From the NCBI RefSeq assembly GCF_035317345.1, contig NZ_JAYKTU010000002.1: a stretch of DNA of 64,000 nucleotides; one strand, 5' to 3'. The first letter of the stretch is position 1. Each line of letters begins with the position of its first letter. Under the pieces are notes generated by a model that saw only the letters and a program-made list of their open reading frames with translations, was not told the DNA's origin and made no database searches. The position numbers were made by a program, and so were the translations under genes. Positions 16,821-25,868 of this stretch are shown here, piece after piece. Source of the DNA: Cellvibrio fontiphilus (GTDB lineage: Bacteria; Pseudomonadota; Gammaproteobacteria; Pseudomonadales; Cellvibrionaceae).

Positions 16821-18515
16821 TCAAGTGCGGAACTGGCCAACCAGTTGCTGCAACTCGCTGCCGACGCTGGCAAGCTCCTGGCCGGAGGCCTGTGAGCGCG
16901 CCGCGTAACGACCCGCTGACTCGGTAGCATCGGCAATGGCATGCATACTTTGATTGATGGACTCGATGACCTGGGTCTGTTCCTCGGCAGCGGTAGCAAT
17001 TTGCAAACCGCGCTGGCTGATGGTGCTGACTTGTTGGTCGATAGAGGAGAGCGCATCGGAGGTCGCACAGACCATTTGTACCGACACATCGCCTTTCACC
17101 AAACTGCGTTTAATCGACTCGCTCGCGTTGCTGGTGCTGGCTTGCAAGCGCTGGATCATTTGCTGGATTTCCTCGGTAGACGCCTGGGTGCGCGCTGCCA
17201 ACGCACGCACCTCGTCTGCGACTACCGCAAACCCACGCCCCTGCTCACCGGCACGCGCCGCTTCAATAGAGGCATTCAGTGCCAGCAGGTTGGTCTGCTC
17301 GGCGATGCCGCGAATCACATCGGACACGGCGCCAATCCCGTTAACATCCAACTGCAATTGCTGCAAACCATCGGTATTAAGCTTTACCTCTGAAGACAGC
17401 GCCTGAATGTTATCAATCGATTTACTAGCGGTTGTTTGAGCGTCTTTGGTGGTGGATTCAGCCAGGTTGGCTGCAGCAGCCGCCTCCTGGGTACTGCGCG
17501 CCACTTCCACTGCTGACGCCGCCATTTCGTTAATGGCACTGGCGACCTGCAGGGTTTGCTCGCGCTGTTGATCCAGGGTTTGGTGGGTGGCGCGCGTGTC
17601 TTGCGAGACCTGCTGGCCAATACTGGCGACCTGCAAGGTGAGCTGCTGGATGCGCTGGATCATGCCGTGGATAGAATCCACAAAACTGTTGAACGCAGTA
17701 ATCACTGCACCAATTTCATCGTTGCTGGTGCGCGTGAGACGGCGGGTTAAATCGCCGCCACCGCGCGCTATCTGTTCAAGGCTGTGTACCAGGCCGTTGA
17801 GCGGCGCCAGGGTTTTGTTGGCGATGTAGATGGCCAGTAACGCAATCGCAGCGAGCAAAACCAAGGCCGCAACAAAGATCCACATCAGGGTGGCGGTGAT
17901 GTGCTCATCCGCCACTGCCCGCGCAGCCGCGACAGCTTCATCAATGCTGTCGATGTAGAAGCCAGTGCCCAACATCAGGCTCCATTTATCCAGCCAAATG
18001 GCATAGCTGAGTTTTGGGTAAGCCGTCTCGCCCTGCCCCAAACGGGGGAAGTGGTAGGTGACAAAACCACCGCCAGCCTGCCCCTGTTTAACCAGATCAT
18101 TAATCAGGAACACGCCATTAACATCTTTATAGTCGCGAAAACTATCGCCAATACGCGCGCTATCGCTGCCGGAAAACACCCGCACTGAATTGCCATCGTA
18201 ACCAAAGAAGTAGCCATCTTTACCGTACTTAAGCTGTTTTAGCAGGGCAATCGCCTGCTCTTTTTGTGCAGAGTCGCCGCTGGGCGCGGTGTCATAGAGG
18301 GGCTTGATAAGGGAGCTGGCGATATCCAACGAATTGCGCAGCTCAGTTTTATGGGCCTCCAACAGGGTGTTACGCAGTATGTCCATGTCTTTATCAACTA
18401 TGCCCTGCATGCGCGAACTCACCAGTAACAAGAGCACAATCAGGATGGCAATGCCCGGCAACAAGCCAAGCAAAATCAGTTTAAGTTTCATCGACAAAGA
18501 CCCCATAAAGCCCAC
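16821..18515 (-). CDS. Methyl-accepting chemotaxis protein with sCache-type sensor
   Basis: A 564-residue transmembrane chemoreceptor. TM1 is about residues 10-30; residues 35-190 form a periplasmic single-Cache-like domain (KYGKDGYFFGYD, WSLMLGTGFYID); TM2 is about 208-230; a HAMP domain follows (NKTLAPLNGLVHSLEQIARG), then the cytoplasmic signalling hairpin (QTNLLALNASIEAARAGE). Cache_2 receptors of this kind often sense small organic acids. It sits alone, divergent from the PilZ-like gene. The nearby nitrate reductase is separated by a regulatory gap and is probably unrelated. Confidence 0.93.
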   Translation of the reverse strand: MGFMGSLSMKLKLILLGLLPGIAILIVLLLLVSSRMQGIVDKDMDILRNTLLEAHKTELRNSLDIASSLIKPLYDTAPSGDSAQKEQAIALLKQLKYGKDGYFFGYDGNSVRVFSGSDSARIGDSFRDYKDVNGVFLINDLVKQGQAGGGFVTYHFPRLGQGETAYPKLSYAIWLDKWSLMLGTGFYIDSIDEAVAAARAVADEHITATLMWIFVAALVLLAAIALLAIYIANKTLAPLNGLVHSLEQIARGGGDLTRRLTRTSNDEIGAVITAFNSFVDSIHGMIQRIQQLTLQVASIGQQVSQDTRATHQTLDQQREQTLQVASAINEMAASAVEVARSTQEAAAAANLAESTTKDAQTTASKSIDNIQALSSEVKLNTDGLQQLQLDVNGIGAVSDVIRGIAEQTNLLALNASIEAARAGEQGRGFAVVADEVRALAARTQASTEEIQQMIQRLQASTSNASESIKRSLVKGDVSVQMVCATSDALSSIDQQVSTISQRGLQIATAAEEQTQVIESINQSMHAIADATESAGRYAARSQASGQELASVGSELQQLVGQFRT

Positions 18516-18692
18516 CTCTACTTATTGTTGTTGTCTTTGCTGGCGCCGCCAGCAGCATATAGTAACCTTGACCAATTCTATCCAGTTTGGCGGGAAGCTC
18601 CAGCGAATCAGACGAAAAGGTCTAAAATCGTCTATATTCGATTACATAGTTATAACCCGCGATCATTCAGATCCCTTAATCACGGCGCCTTA

Positions 18693-20531
18693 ATGACCCA
18701 GGAAATAGAGATTCAAGCCCTGCTGAAAAAGCTCGCTGTGCCGGCACAAGATCTGGCGCAGTTGAGTTTTTGTCGCGGCACCAAAGAGGCGCAGGTCAAG
18801 GAGTGGTTGCACAGCTTGCCTATGACACAGGTACAGCAGGTGAGCGCGCAGCTCTATCAGGCAGTACAAGAAATAGGCAGGGTAAATACCACGGCTGAAT
18901 CGCGCCTGGCGATGTTGGAACTACTGCGCACCCCTCTGCACCACACGCTCGATGGACTTGCACGTAAATATTTGAACCAACCCCTGATTTTGCCGGAGGC
19001 CGCGCTCAAAACCGCCACCATCGCCCAGGCCATGCAAAAGCACTTTCTTAACGGCTATTTGGTATTGGTGCGCCAGCTCTGCCAAAGTCAGGCGCCCAAA
19101 CGCGAACAACAAGAGTTGCAGGCACTGGTGATTTCCCGCGCGTTGGTCGCACTCGGGCTGCTAATGCTGCGCTCTTACCAGCTTTATTTGCCCATCGCTG
19201 GCCAGGTGTGGAGCGAAGTACACGCGCTTTACCAAATTGCTTGCGCACTGGATGTTGCACGCTTGCCTGTTGAGGATTTACTGCCACAACAGCAGCAACT
19301 TAAAACGATCCACAACCGGTATTTGCGCATTTTGCTGCTCGCCTCAGCGCGCCCCAACCAATTGCGTCAAAACGAGATCGAAAACACCTATAAGTTGCTG
19401 GAAACCTTGGCAGCTACCGCTGAGCTGGATGATTACACCCCCAAGAACCAGGAAAACCTCTATGTGGTGCTGACCAACAGCAATCGCCCACCATTTTATA
19501 AATCCCACTGGCGACCATCTGCCATCACCGATACCGCCGCCGCGTTGGAGCTTCGCACCCAGCCAGTAATTCAGGCGCTGGATGATTTGGCTAAAAGCGC
19601 CGCTGAAAGTCAGGACCAACATAAACTGCTCCCCCTGAGCGCCGCGCTGTTGAACCATTTGCAACAGGCTTGGAGCCATTTGGCATTGCGCAGTTTTGAG
19701 CGACAGATTGTGAGTGCAGAGATCGAAGTTACCGTCGGGCTGAGCAACATTCATTTCCACTTGGCTGGCGAGCAGGCATTCAATCTATTCCTCAATCGCA
19801 GCAGTGGTGTGGCTGCGGGTGAAAAAGGCGATATCTTTCAGAAACGTGGTGTACAACTAAAAAAAATCGCTGTCATTAATAACGATGACCCCTGGGGGGA
19901 CGCGTTTGACGTGAGCGGGACTCGGCTGGAAGGTGCAGGTTTATCCACCCTGAATATTGAGAAAAAACTGTTGGAACGGGAAAAGGTGGATTATCAGGGG
20001 CAACACCCAATTTATAAGGTGCCGCTGGTAGATCGCAGCCCCGGCGGTTACGGCCTTGAATGGCGCAGTGAAATTCCCCTGCAAGTGCGCGCCGGCGAGT
20101 TACTTGCCCTGCGCGAAGCGGGCCGCAACAAGTGGTGCATAGGTGTAGTGCGCTGGGCTCATCAGATCAAAGGCGCCACCCAGCTGGGCATTCAAATCAT
20201 GGCGCCACACGCCACTCCGGTTGCTATCGCCATAGTTCACAAAACCGGCGCACTCTCGGAATACTTACGCGCACTGCAAATTCCGGAACTGCGGGCCATC
20301 AACCAACCGGCAAGCCTTATTACCAACGCGGTTTCTTTCCACGAATACAACAAAGCTCGCCTTTACCGTAAACCGCAAGCCGATGGCCGCGATAATAAAG
20401 ACATGTCCATCCAACTAACCCAGCGTTTATTTGGAACCGGCGCTTTCAGTCAATTTGCCTTCCGCGAATTAATGAGCACCAGCGGCGAAACATCCAAGGC
20501 GCAGGATGACTTTAATTCGGTGTGGGAATAA
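18693..20531 (+). CDS. PilZ-like domain protein next to fimX
   Basis: 612 residues from the ATG at 18693; the open frame extends 56 codons upstream, but that part resembles non-coding sequence over the divergent promoter. The long N-terminal part is helical with no recognised domain. The C-terminal third has a PilZ-like beta pattern (IPLQVRAGELLALREAG, WCIGVVRWAHQIKG, QLGIQIMAPHA). It precedes fimX on the same strand, 313 bases away. In Pseudomonas a protein of this type also lies beside fimX. A c-di-GMP-responsive role in pili or motility is inferred; the canonical RxxxR of PilZ is not obvious. Confidence 0.65.
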   Translation: MTQEIEIQALLKKLAVPAQDLAQLSFCRGTKEAQVKEWLHSLPMTQVQQVSAQLYQAVQEIGRVNTTAESRLAMLELLRTPLHHTLDGLARKYLNQPLILPEAALKTATIAQAMQKHFLNGYLVLVRQLCQSQAPKREQQELQALVISRALVALGLLMLRSYQLYLPIAGQVWSEVHALYQIACALDVARLPVEDLLPQQQQLKTIHNRYLRILLLASARPNQLRQNEIENTYKLLETLAATAELDDYTPKNQENLYVVLTNSNRPPFYKSHWRPSAITDTAAALELRTQPVIQALDDLAKSAAESQDQHKLLPLSAALLNHLQQAWSHLALRSFERQIVSAEIEVTVGLSNIHFHLAGEQAFNLFLNRSSGVAAGEKGDIFQKRGVQLKKIAVINNDDPWGDAFDVSGTRLEGAGLSTLNIEKKLLEREKVDYQGQHPIYKVPLVDRSPGGYGLEWRSEIPLQVRAGELLALREAGRNKWCIGVVRWAHQIKGATQLGIQIMAPHATPVAIAIVHKTGALSEYLRALQIPELRAINQPASLITNAVSFHEYNKARLYRKPQADGRDNKDMSIQLTQRLFGTGAFSQFAFRELMSTSGETSKAQDDFNSVWE

Positions 20532-20844
20532 GCCAACTTGCGCTGGAGTCAAAAAGGCTCGACCAGATCGCATAAACCAAGCATCAAAAGTCATAAACCC
20601 ATGATTAGGTTGAGCAAAGTGCTTATTTCAGTAATATAACCACCCAAGTAACGCCGGTCGACGCAAGCAAATTGCGACACAAGGTAGAGTTCTTCGACTT
20701 ATCGGCATCAACCAGTCTCATCTCACTAAAAATCCACTGTCGCACCCGAGTAAAAAACGGCCTGACGCGCCGCGTATTTACCAAAACGCGCTATAGTCAA
20801 TGGCAGACTGCACCGCGGGTTCGACAGAAAAATAGAACGGACAT
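20532..20844. other. 313-base gap upstream of fimX
   Basis: No gene or clear terminator is seen. It presumably contains the fimX promoter; no promoter element is clear enough to mark. Confidence 0.5.
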
Positions 20845-22950
20845 ATGACTAGTAACGATACGATTCGACTGCTAATCCTGAACAACCAGCGTTCAGAGGC
20901 AGAGCGCCTGATCAGTATGCTGCACGCATCCGGCCACCCCTGCCGCGCCCAACACGTGGACAGCGAAGAGGCACTGGTGAAATTACTCCAGGAACAAAGC
21001 TGGGATTTGCTTATAGGCAATATGAACAGCACCGCCCCTACCCCGGCTGTCGCTATCAAACAAATTCGCCGCCTGAACAAAGATGTGCCCGTTATCCTGC
21101 AATACGAAGCGGATGAAGATGAAAGCCCTTTTGCTGTAGTAGAGGGGTTGCGCTTGGGCGCGGCGGATGTGATTGATCTGGACGATGACCAACACCTGCT
21201 GTTAGTTATTGATCGTGAATTGCAAAATCGTGAGCAGCGCCAGGCGCGCCGCAATACTGATCGGCGGTTTCGCGAAGCCGAGCGCCGCAGCCAACAATTA
21301 CTGGACAGCTCACGGGACGCCATCGCCTTTATTCAGGACGGGCTTTACCTCTACGCCAATGACTCTTTTGCGGAGCTTTTTGGCTATGAAGATCGCGATG
21401 AAATTGAAGCTATGCCGATCATGGATATGGTGGTCGATGGCGATCAAAGCAGGCTCAAAAATTTTCTGAAAGATTTTGTGTTTAAGGGCGATGACGCCGA
21501 ATCCAGCAGTGTTGCTTTTACCGGCTTAAAACAGGACGGCAGTGAAACGCCTATTAACCTGGAAGTGTCGCTGGTGACTTATGACGAAGAACCCTGCATT
21601 CAATTCCTTGCGCGCGCAGCCACTACTACCGTGGTTCACACCAACAACGAAGAACTGGAAGCGCAACTCAAACAAATAAAATGGCAGGACGTAGTTACCG
21701 GTCTTTACAACCGGCAGTACTTACTCAGTCATCTCGATCATGTGATAGACAACGCCAATGAGACACAACATTCCTGCTTGCTGTTTATAGAGCTAGACCA
21801 GTTTAGCGAGCGAGTAAAAAATATTTTTGGGGTAGCGGGAGCAGATTTAGCACTAGCAGACATTGCCAGTTTGCTGCGCAGCAAAGCCAATACCAACGAT
21901 ACGATCGCTCGCTTGGGTGACTCTACATTTGCAATTATCGCCCACAATCTCAAGGCTGATGCCGCCGTAAACCGTGCGCAGCAGCTGTGTAAGGAAATAG
22001 AGGGGCATATTATCGAGATAGACCATAAAACCCTGCAGATCACCTGCAGTATTGGCATTTCGTTAATCAATGAAACTACTACCAATACCAATACTGTGAT
22101 TGAACAAGCACGTCAGGCGATGGAAAAAGTACGCAGCAATAACGGCAACGGCGCCATGCTGTTTGAACCCGACTCCCCCAAAGGTGATATCAAAATCGAT
22201 ATCAATGCCGTTTTGCAGCAGGCTCTGGCCAACGATCGCTTCCGCTTGTTGTTCCAACCGATTATCAGTCTGCGCGGTTCAGATGAAGAATATTACGAAG
22301 TTTATTTGCGCATGATCGATGAACATGGCGCCGAGATTTCGCCCAACATTTTTTTCGAGGCCGCTTCCAATATCAGCGCCTGTACCAAGATTGATCGCTG
22401 GGTAATTCTGGAGTCGATCAAAATGTTGTCGCAGCATCGCGCCAAGGGCAACAAAACCAAACTTATTGTTAACATCAGCCGCCAGTCACTTTGCGATGAA
22501 ACCTTATTGCCCTGGCTCGGTGTCGCCTTCAAAGCTGCAAAATTATCGCCCGATGCAATAGTGTTTCAGGCGCAGGAAATTGATGTGACTAATCACCTCA
22601 ATGCGGCCAAGCATTTTGCGGAAGGCATTAACAAATTAAATACCCAGTTCTCCATCAGTAATTTTGGCTGCTCACTCAACCCGTTTAATACCCTGACTCA
22701 CGTACCGGCGCGCATGATTAAAGTTGATGGTTCCTTCACCAGCGACATTCAAAACAACAATGAAAGCCCGGAAACACTGATCCAGCTGATTGAAAAATTG
22801 AACGAGGAGAGCAAAATCACTTTGGTGCCTTTTGTGGAAAATGCGAGCGTGCTTTCCACCTTATGGCAGGCGGGCGCGCACTACATTCAAGGCCACTATT
22901 TACAGGAACCCAGTGCCGGTATGAATTACGATTTCAATATGGAATCTTGA
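20845..22950 (+). CDS. fimX: FimX-like c-di-GMP receptor (REC-PAS-GGDEF-EAL, degenerate)
   Basis: 701 residues with the domain order of Pseudomonas FimX, which binds c-di-GMP and controls type IV pilus assembly and twitching. An N-terminal receiver-like domain (1-125) lacks a clear phospho-Asp context; a PAS domain (about 150-260) follows; then a GGDEF domain (about 285-440) in which the active site reads RLGDSTF; and an EAL domain (about 450-700) whose signature is EVYLR rather than EALLR. Both catalytic signatures are therefore degenerate, as in true FimX. The neighbouring serB and ahpA-like genes match the pseudomonad context. Confidence 0.88.
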   Translation: MTSNDTIRLLILNNQRSEAERLISMLHASGHPCRAQHVDSEEALVKLLQEQSWDLLIGNMNSTAPTPAVAIKQIRRLNKDVPVILQYEADEDESPFAVVEGLRLGAADVIDLDDDQHLLLVIDRELQNREQRQARRNTDRRFREAERRSQQLLDSSRDAIAFIQDGLYLYANDSFAELFGYEDRDEIEAMPIMDMVVDGDQSRLKNFLKDFVFKGDDAESSSVAFTGLKQDGSETPINLEVSLVTYDEEPCIQFLARAATTTVVHTNNEELEAQLKQIKWQDVVTGLYNRQYLLSHLDHVIDNANETQHSCLLFIELDQFSERVKNIFGVAGADLALADIASLLRSKANTNDTIARLGDSTFAIIAHNLKADAAVNRAQQLCKEIEGHIIEIDHKTLQITCSIGISLINETTTNTNTVIEQARQAMEKVRSNNGNGAMLFEPDSPKGDIKIDINAVLQQALANDRFRLLFQPIISLRGSDEEYYEVYLRMIDEHGAEISPNIFFEAASNISACTKIDRWVILESIKMLSQHRAKGNKTKLIVNISRQSLCDETLLPWLGVAFKAAKLSPDAIVFQAQEIDVTNHLNAAKHFAEGINKLNTQFSISNFGCSLNPFNTLTHVPARMIKVDGSFTSDIQNNNESPETLIQLIEKLNEESKITLVPFVENASVLSTLWQAGAHYIQGHYLQEPSAGMNYDFNMES

Positions 22951-22991
22951 TATAAAGCTTTGAACTCAATCGCCACAGGCTGAGTGCCCAT

Positions 22992-23021
22992 AAAAAAACC
23001 GGAGTTGCCTCCGGTTTTTTT
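22992..23021. terminator. Bidirectional terminator between fimX and serB
   Basis: An A7-CCGGAG / CTCCGG-T7 stem with a four-base loop between two converging genes; either strand gives a stem followed by a T-run. Confidence 0.92.
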
Positions 23022-23064
23022 ATGGGTGTTGACCACAACTATCGTTAACTTGTTAATTGCAGGA

Positions 23065-24294
23065 TCACAATAATTTGTCGCGCTCGCGAAAACCGAGCAG
23101 ATACAAAATCGCATCCAATCCCAAATTGGAAATATTGTGCTCAGCTGAGGCTTTTACCAGTGGTTTTGCGCGAAAGGCAACACCCAAACCGGCAACACTG
23201 AGCATAGGCAAATCGTTGGCACCATCACCCACGGCAATAACCTGTTCCAGCGCTATCCCTTCTTGCTTGGCCAACATCGCCAGTAATTCTGCTTTGCGCT
23301 GACCGTCTACCACTATGCCTTTTACTTCACCGGTCACCTTGCCATCGACAATATCCAGCTCATTGGCGTAGACATAATCAATGCCCAATTTGGCTTGCAG
23401 GTAGCGGCCAAAATAATTAAATCCGCCCGATAAAATTGCGGTTTTGTAGCCCAGTTTTTTGAGCGATGAAATTAATTTTTCTGCGCCTTCATTCAGCTGC
23501 AATTGCGCGGCAATACCGGCAAGCACCGATTCATCCAAACCTTTGAGCAGCGCCATACGGCGGGCAAAACTTTGTTTGAAATCCAACTCACCACGCATAG
23601 CCGCTTCAGTGATCTCGGCCACCTGCTCGCCCACACCGGCGGCCTTGGCCAACTCATCAATGACTTCGGCATCAATCAAGGTGGAGTCCATATCAAAACA
23701 CACCAGGCGGCGATTGCGGCGATAAACCGTATCGCGCTGGAAGGCAACATCCACATTTAACTCGGCCGACAAATCCATAAAGTCGGCGCGCAGTGCTGCC
23801 ATATCAGCCGGTGTGCCGCGCACGGAAAACTCGACGCAGGCGCTGCCCTGAGCCAGGTCATCGGCATTAAGTTCAGCCAGCGATACACGCCCGGAGAGCC
23901 GGCTGATCATGTCGATATTCAAACCGTGTTTGGAGGTAATTGCTGTCAATCCGGCAATCATGTTGGCATCTATCTGGCGCGCCAACAGCGTAACTATGTG
24001 ACGGGTTTTACCCTGCTGCTCCGCCCAGTGCTCATAACGCTCCGGCGTGATGGTCTGAAAGCGCACTTGAATATCCAACGCTGTGGCTGCCTCCTGAATT
24101 GCATTCAGCAATCCGGTGCGTAGCTCTGCAGAAATGCGCAGCTCCACCAAAATACCCAGTGCCAATGTGTCGTGGATAACGGCTTGGCCAATATCCAATA
24201 CACGGGCGCCCACTTGGGTTAACGCATTGGTCAGTGCGTGAGTTACGCCGGGCTTGTCCTGGCCCGATGCATTGATTAACAGAATTTCGTTCAC
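23065..24294 (-). CDS. serB: Phosphoserine phosphatase with N-terminal ACT-like domains
   Basis: 409 residues; hydrolyses O-phosphoserine in the last step of serine synthesis. Residues 1-190 contain ACT-like regulatory repeats (LLINASGQDKPGVTHALTNAL). The HAD phosphatase part starts at FDMDSTLID, with the nucleophile Asp at residue 201 and general acid D203, and ends with IAVGDGANDLPMLSVAGLGV. It starts with GTG, preceded by GAGG. It converges with fimX and is divergent from the AhpA/YtjB gene, an arrangement that recalls serB-ytjB in enterobacteria. Confidence 0.96.
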   Translation of the reverse strand: MNEILLINASGQDKPGVTHALTNALTQVGARVLDIGQAVIHDTLALGILVELRISAELRTGLLNAIQEAATALDIQVRFQTITPERYEHWAEQQGKTRHIVTLLARQIDANMIAGLTAITSKHGLNIDMISRLSGRVSLAELNADDLAQGSACVEFSVRGTPADMAALRADFMDLSAELNVDVAFQRDTVYRRNRRLVCFDMDSTLIDAEVIDELAKAAGVGEQVAEITEAAMRGELDFKQSFARRMALLKGLDESVLAGIAAQLQLNEGAEKLISSLKKLGYKTAILSGGFNYFGRYLQAKLGIDYVYANELDIVDGKVTGEVKGIVVDGQRKAELLAMLAKQEGIALEQVIAVGDGANDLPMLSVAGLGVAFRAKPLVKASAEHNISNLGLDAILYLLGFRERDKLL

Positions 24295-24609
24295 AGTGCC
24301 TCACTAGAATAAGGTCCAGACATTCATCTGGCTGGGCGGCGGGGTTAGATAAGCCGCGCATTCTAGCGGAATTACGCGCAGCGCTACAGTAGCCGCCACA
24401 GCCACCTTTGCCTGCATATGCGGTTTCGCCAAGCAAGGCCAAGTTGCGCTAGAATGCAATTCTGCACGACAGAGTGGAATGCGACTTGCAACTAATATTG
24501 GTGCAACGACTCTCACTGACTGGCGCAATTCAGCGTGAATAGCGCTGCAACCCTGACTGGCTCTGGCAGGATCCGGAGTTAAACTTTGACCATACGGATT
24601 TAAGAACTC
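24295..24609. other. 315-base divergent promoter region serB / ahpA-like
   Basis: No gene is seen. The region must hold the promoters of both serB (minus) and the AhpA/YtjB gene (plus). No operator could be recognised with confidence. Confidence 0.5.
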
Positions 24610-25746
24610 ATGGCTTTACTAAATACCTATAAAACCTATCCTCAATTGACGCTGTGCAGCCTGCTCTTGATTGTCTTGGGCGTCTTTGGTGCCTGGGCCT
24701 ATTACAGCAACAGCGAACAAAACCAACGCGACCACATCGGACTTTATGGTCAGGTACTCGCCAACAGCGCGGCGCGCCAGGCAGTTAATGCAACCCTGCA
24801 ACAGGATCTGGTGAGCCTGCAAGCCATACTGCTGGAAGTTGGCCAATACCCCAATGTGATTGGCGCCACCATCCATAACGTGGAAAACAAACTGCTCGTA
24901 CAAAGTGGTTTTAAACCCAATCACATCATTACCGGTCGTCGCTACGATTTCTCCGCACCTATCGCCCTGCATAATAATGTGGCCGGTTATTTGGAAGTTT
25001 CCCTGGATGTACCGCGCCACAGTGAACGCGACCATCGTTTTTATTTATTCTGGATGGCCGGTGTGTGTCTTTCACTGCTTGTGATTTGGTGGGCGATACA
25101 GCGCCAATGGTGGTCGCAGTTAACTGCCAAGTTGCCCAGCACCAGTGAGATTGTCACGGCCGTCGTGGAGAAAATGCCCACTATAGAAGACATTCCCGAA
25201 CCGGAACCGGAAGCCCCCAAACAGGTTTCCGTGCGTTTGAGTTTGGATATCACCAACATGAGCAAACTTTACCAGCAACTTAACAGCGAAAGTTTTGCCA
25301 CTGTGTTGCGTCGTTTTGAAAAACAATTACAGGGCGTATTGAATTTGTATGAAGGCCAACGCCAAATGCTATCCGGTGAAACACTGATTATTGATTTCAC
25401 CGGCGAGGCCTTCTATGAATGCAGCTTCCGCGCCGTTTGCGCCGCACAACTACTCACCAACCTTGCCACCAAGAACCCCAGCCCGCGCTTGCATTTAGCG
25501 GCCGCAGTTCATGAACTTTCTGCGCCAGTAAGCGCCAACAAATCGCTGCTAAAAGATTTTGTAGTGCAGCACAATAATTATTTGAAACCCGATAAAGGTG
25601 AAATTTTAATTAGCCAACGGTTGATTGATGCCGACTTGCAAGAGCACCTGGACATCATCCATGACAGTGGCAAACTTATCGGCCTTAAAGCCCCCTACGC
25701 CGCACTACTTGCCAAGCAAGAAGAGCAACTGAGCCTCAATCAATAG
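24610..25746 (+). CDS. AhpA/YtjB family membrane protein
   Basis: 378 residues. TM1 is about residues 12-32, a periplasmic domain covers about 35-140 and TM2 about 143-163 (FYLFWMAGVCLSLLVIWW), giving the Smp/YtjB topology. A cytoplasmic domain (about 195-370) follows, weakly reminiscent of nucleotide cyclase-like folds (VRLSLDITNMSKLYQQLNSE, MLSGETLIIDFTGEA). Divergent location beside serB is conserved in many gammaproteobacteria, where this family is found. The function is not established. Confidence 0.75.
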   Translation: MALLNTYKTYPQLTLCSLLLIVLGVFGAWAYYSNSEQNQRDHIGLYGQVLANSAARQAVNATLQQDLVSLQAILLEVGQYPNVIGATIHNVENKLLVQSGFKPNHIITGRRYDFSAPIALHNNVAGYLEVSLDVPRHSERDHRFYLFWMAGVCLSLLVIWWAIQRQWWSQLTAKLPSTSEIVTAVVEKMPTIEDIPEPEPEAPKQVSVRLSLDITNMSKLYQQLNSESFATVLRRFEKQLQGVLNLYEGQRQMLSGETLIIDFTGEAFYECSFRAVCAAQLLTNLATKNPSPRLHLAAAVHELSAPVSANKSLLKDFVVQHNNYLKPDKGEILISQRLIDADLQEHLDIIHDSGKLIGLKAPYAALLAKQEEQLSLNQ

Positions 25747-25868
25747 CAGCAACCCGCACAGTGACAGCACCCACTGTCATACATCTGCCATCTTTTGTTC
25801 ACATAACGGTCATCCATTAGTCATAGCCTTGCGGTAACAGCCACCGCAAGAACACCCACTGCAAGGTT

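Noticed and set aside
18525..18692. Upstream 56 codons of the PilZ-like ORF
   Set aside because: No ribosome binding site at the first codon, and the stretch covers the divergent promoter of the chemoreceptor gene.
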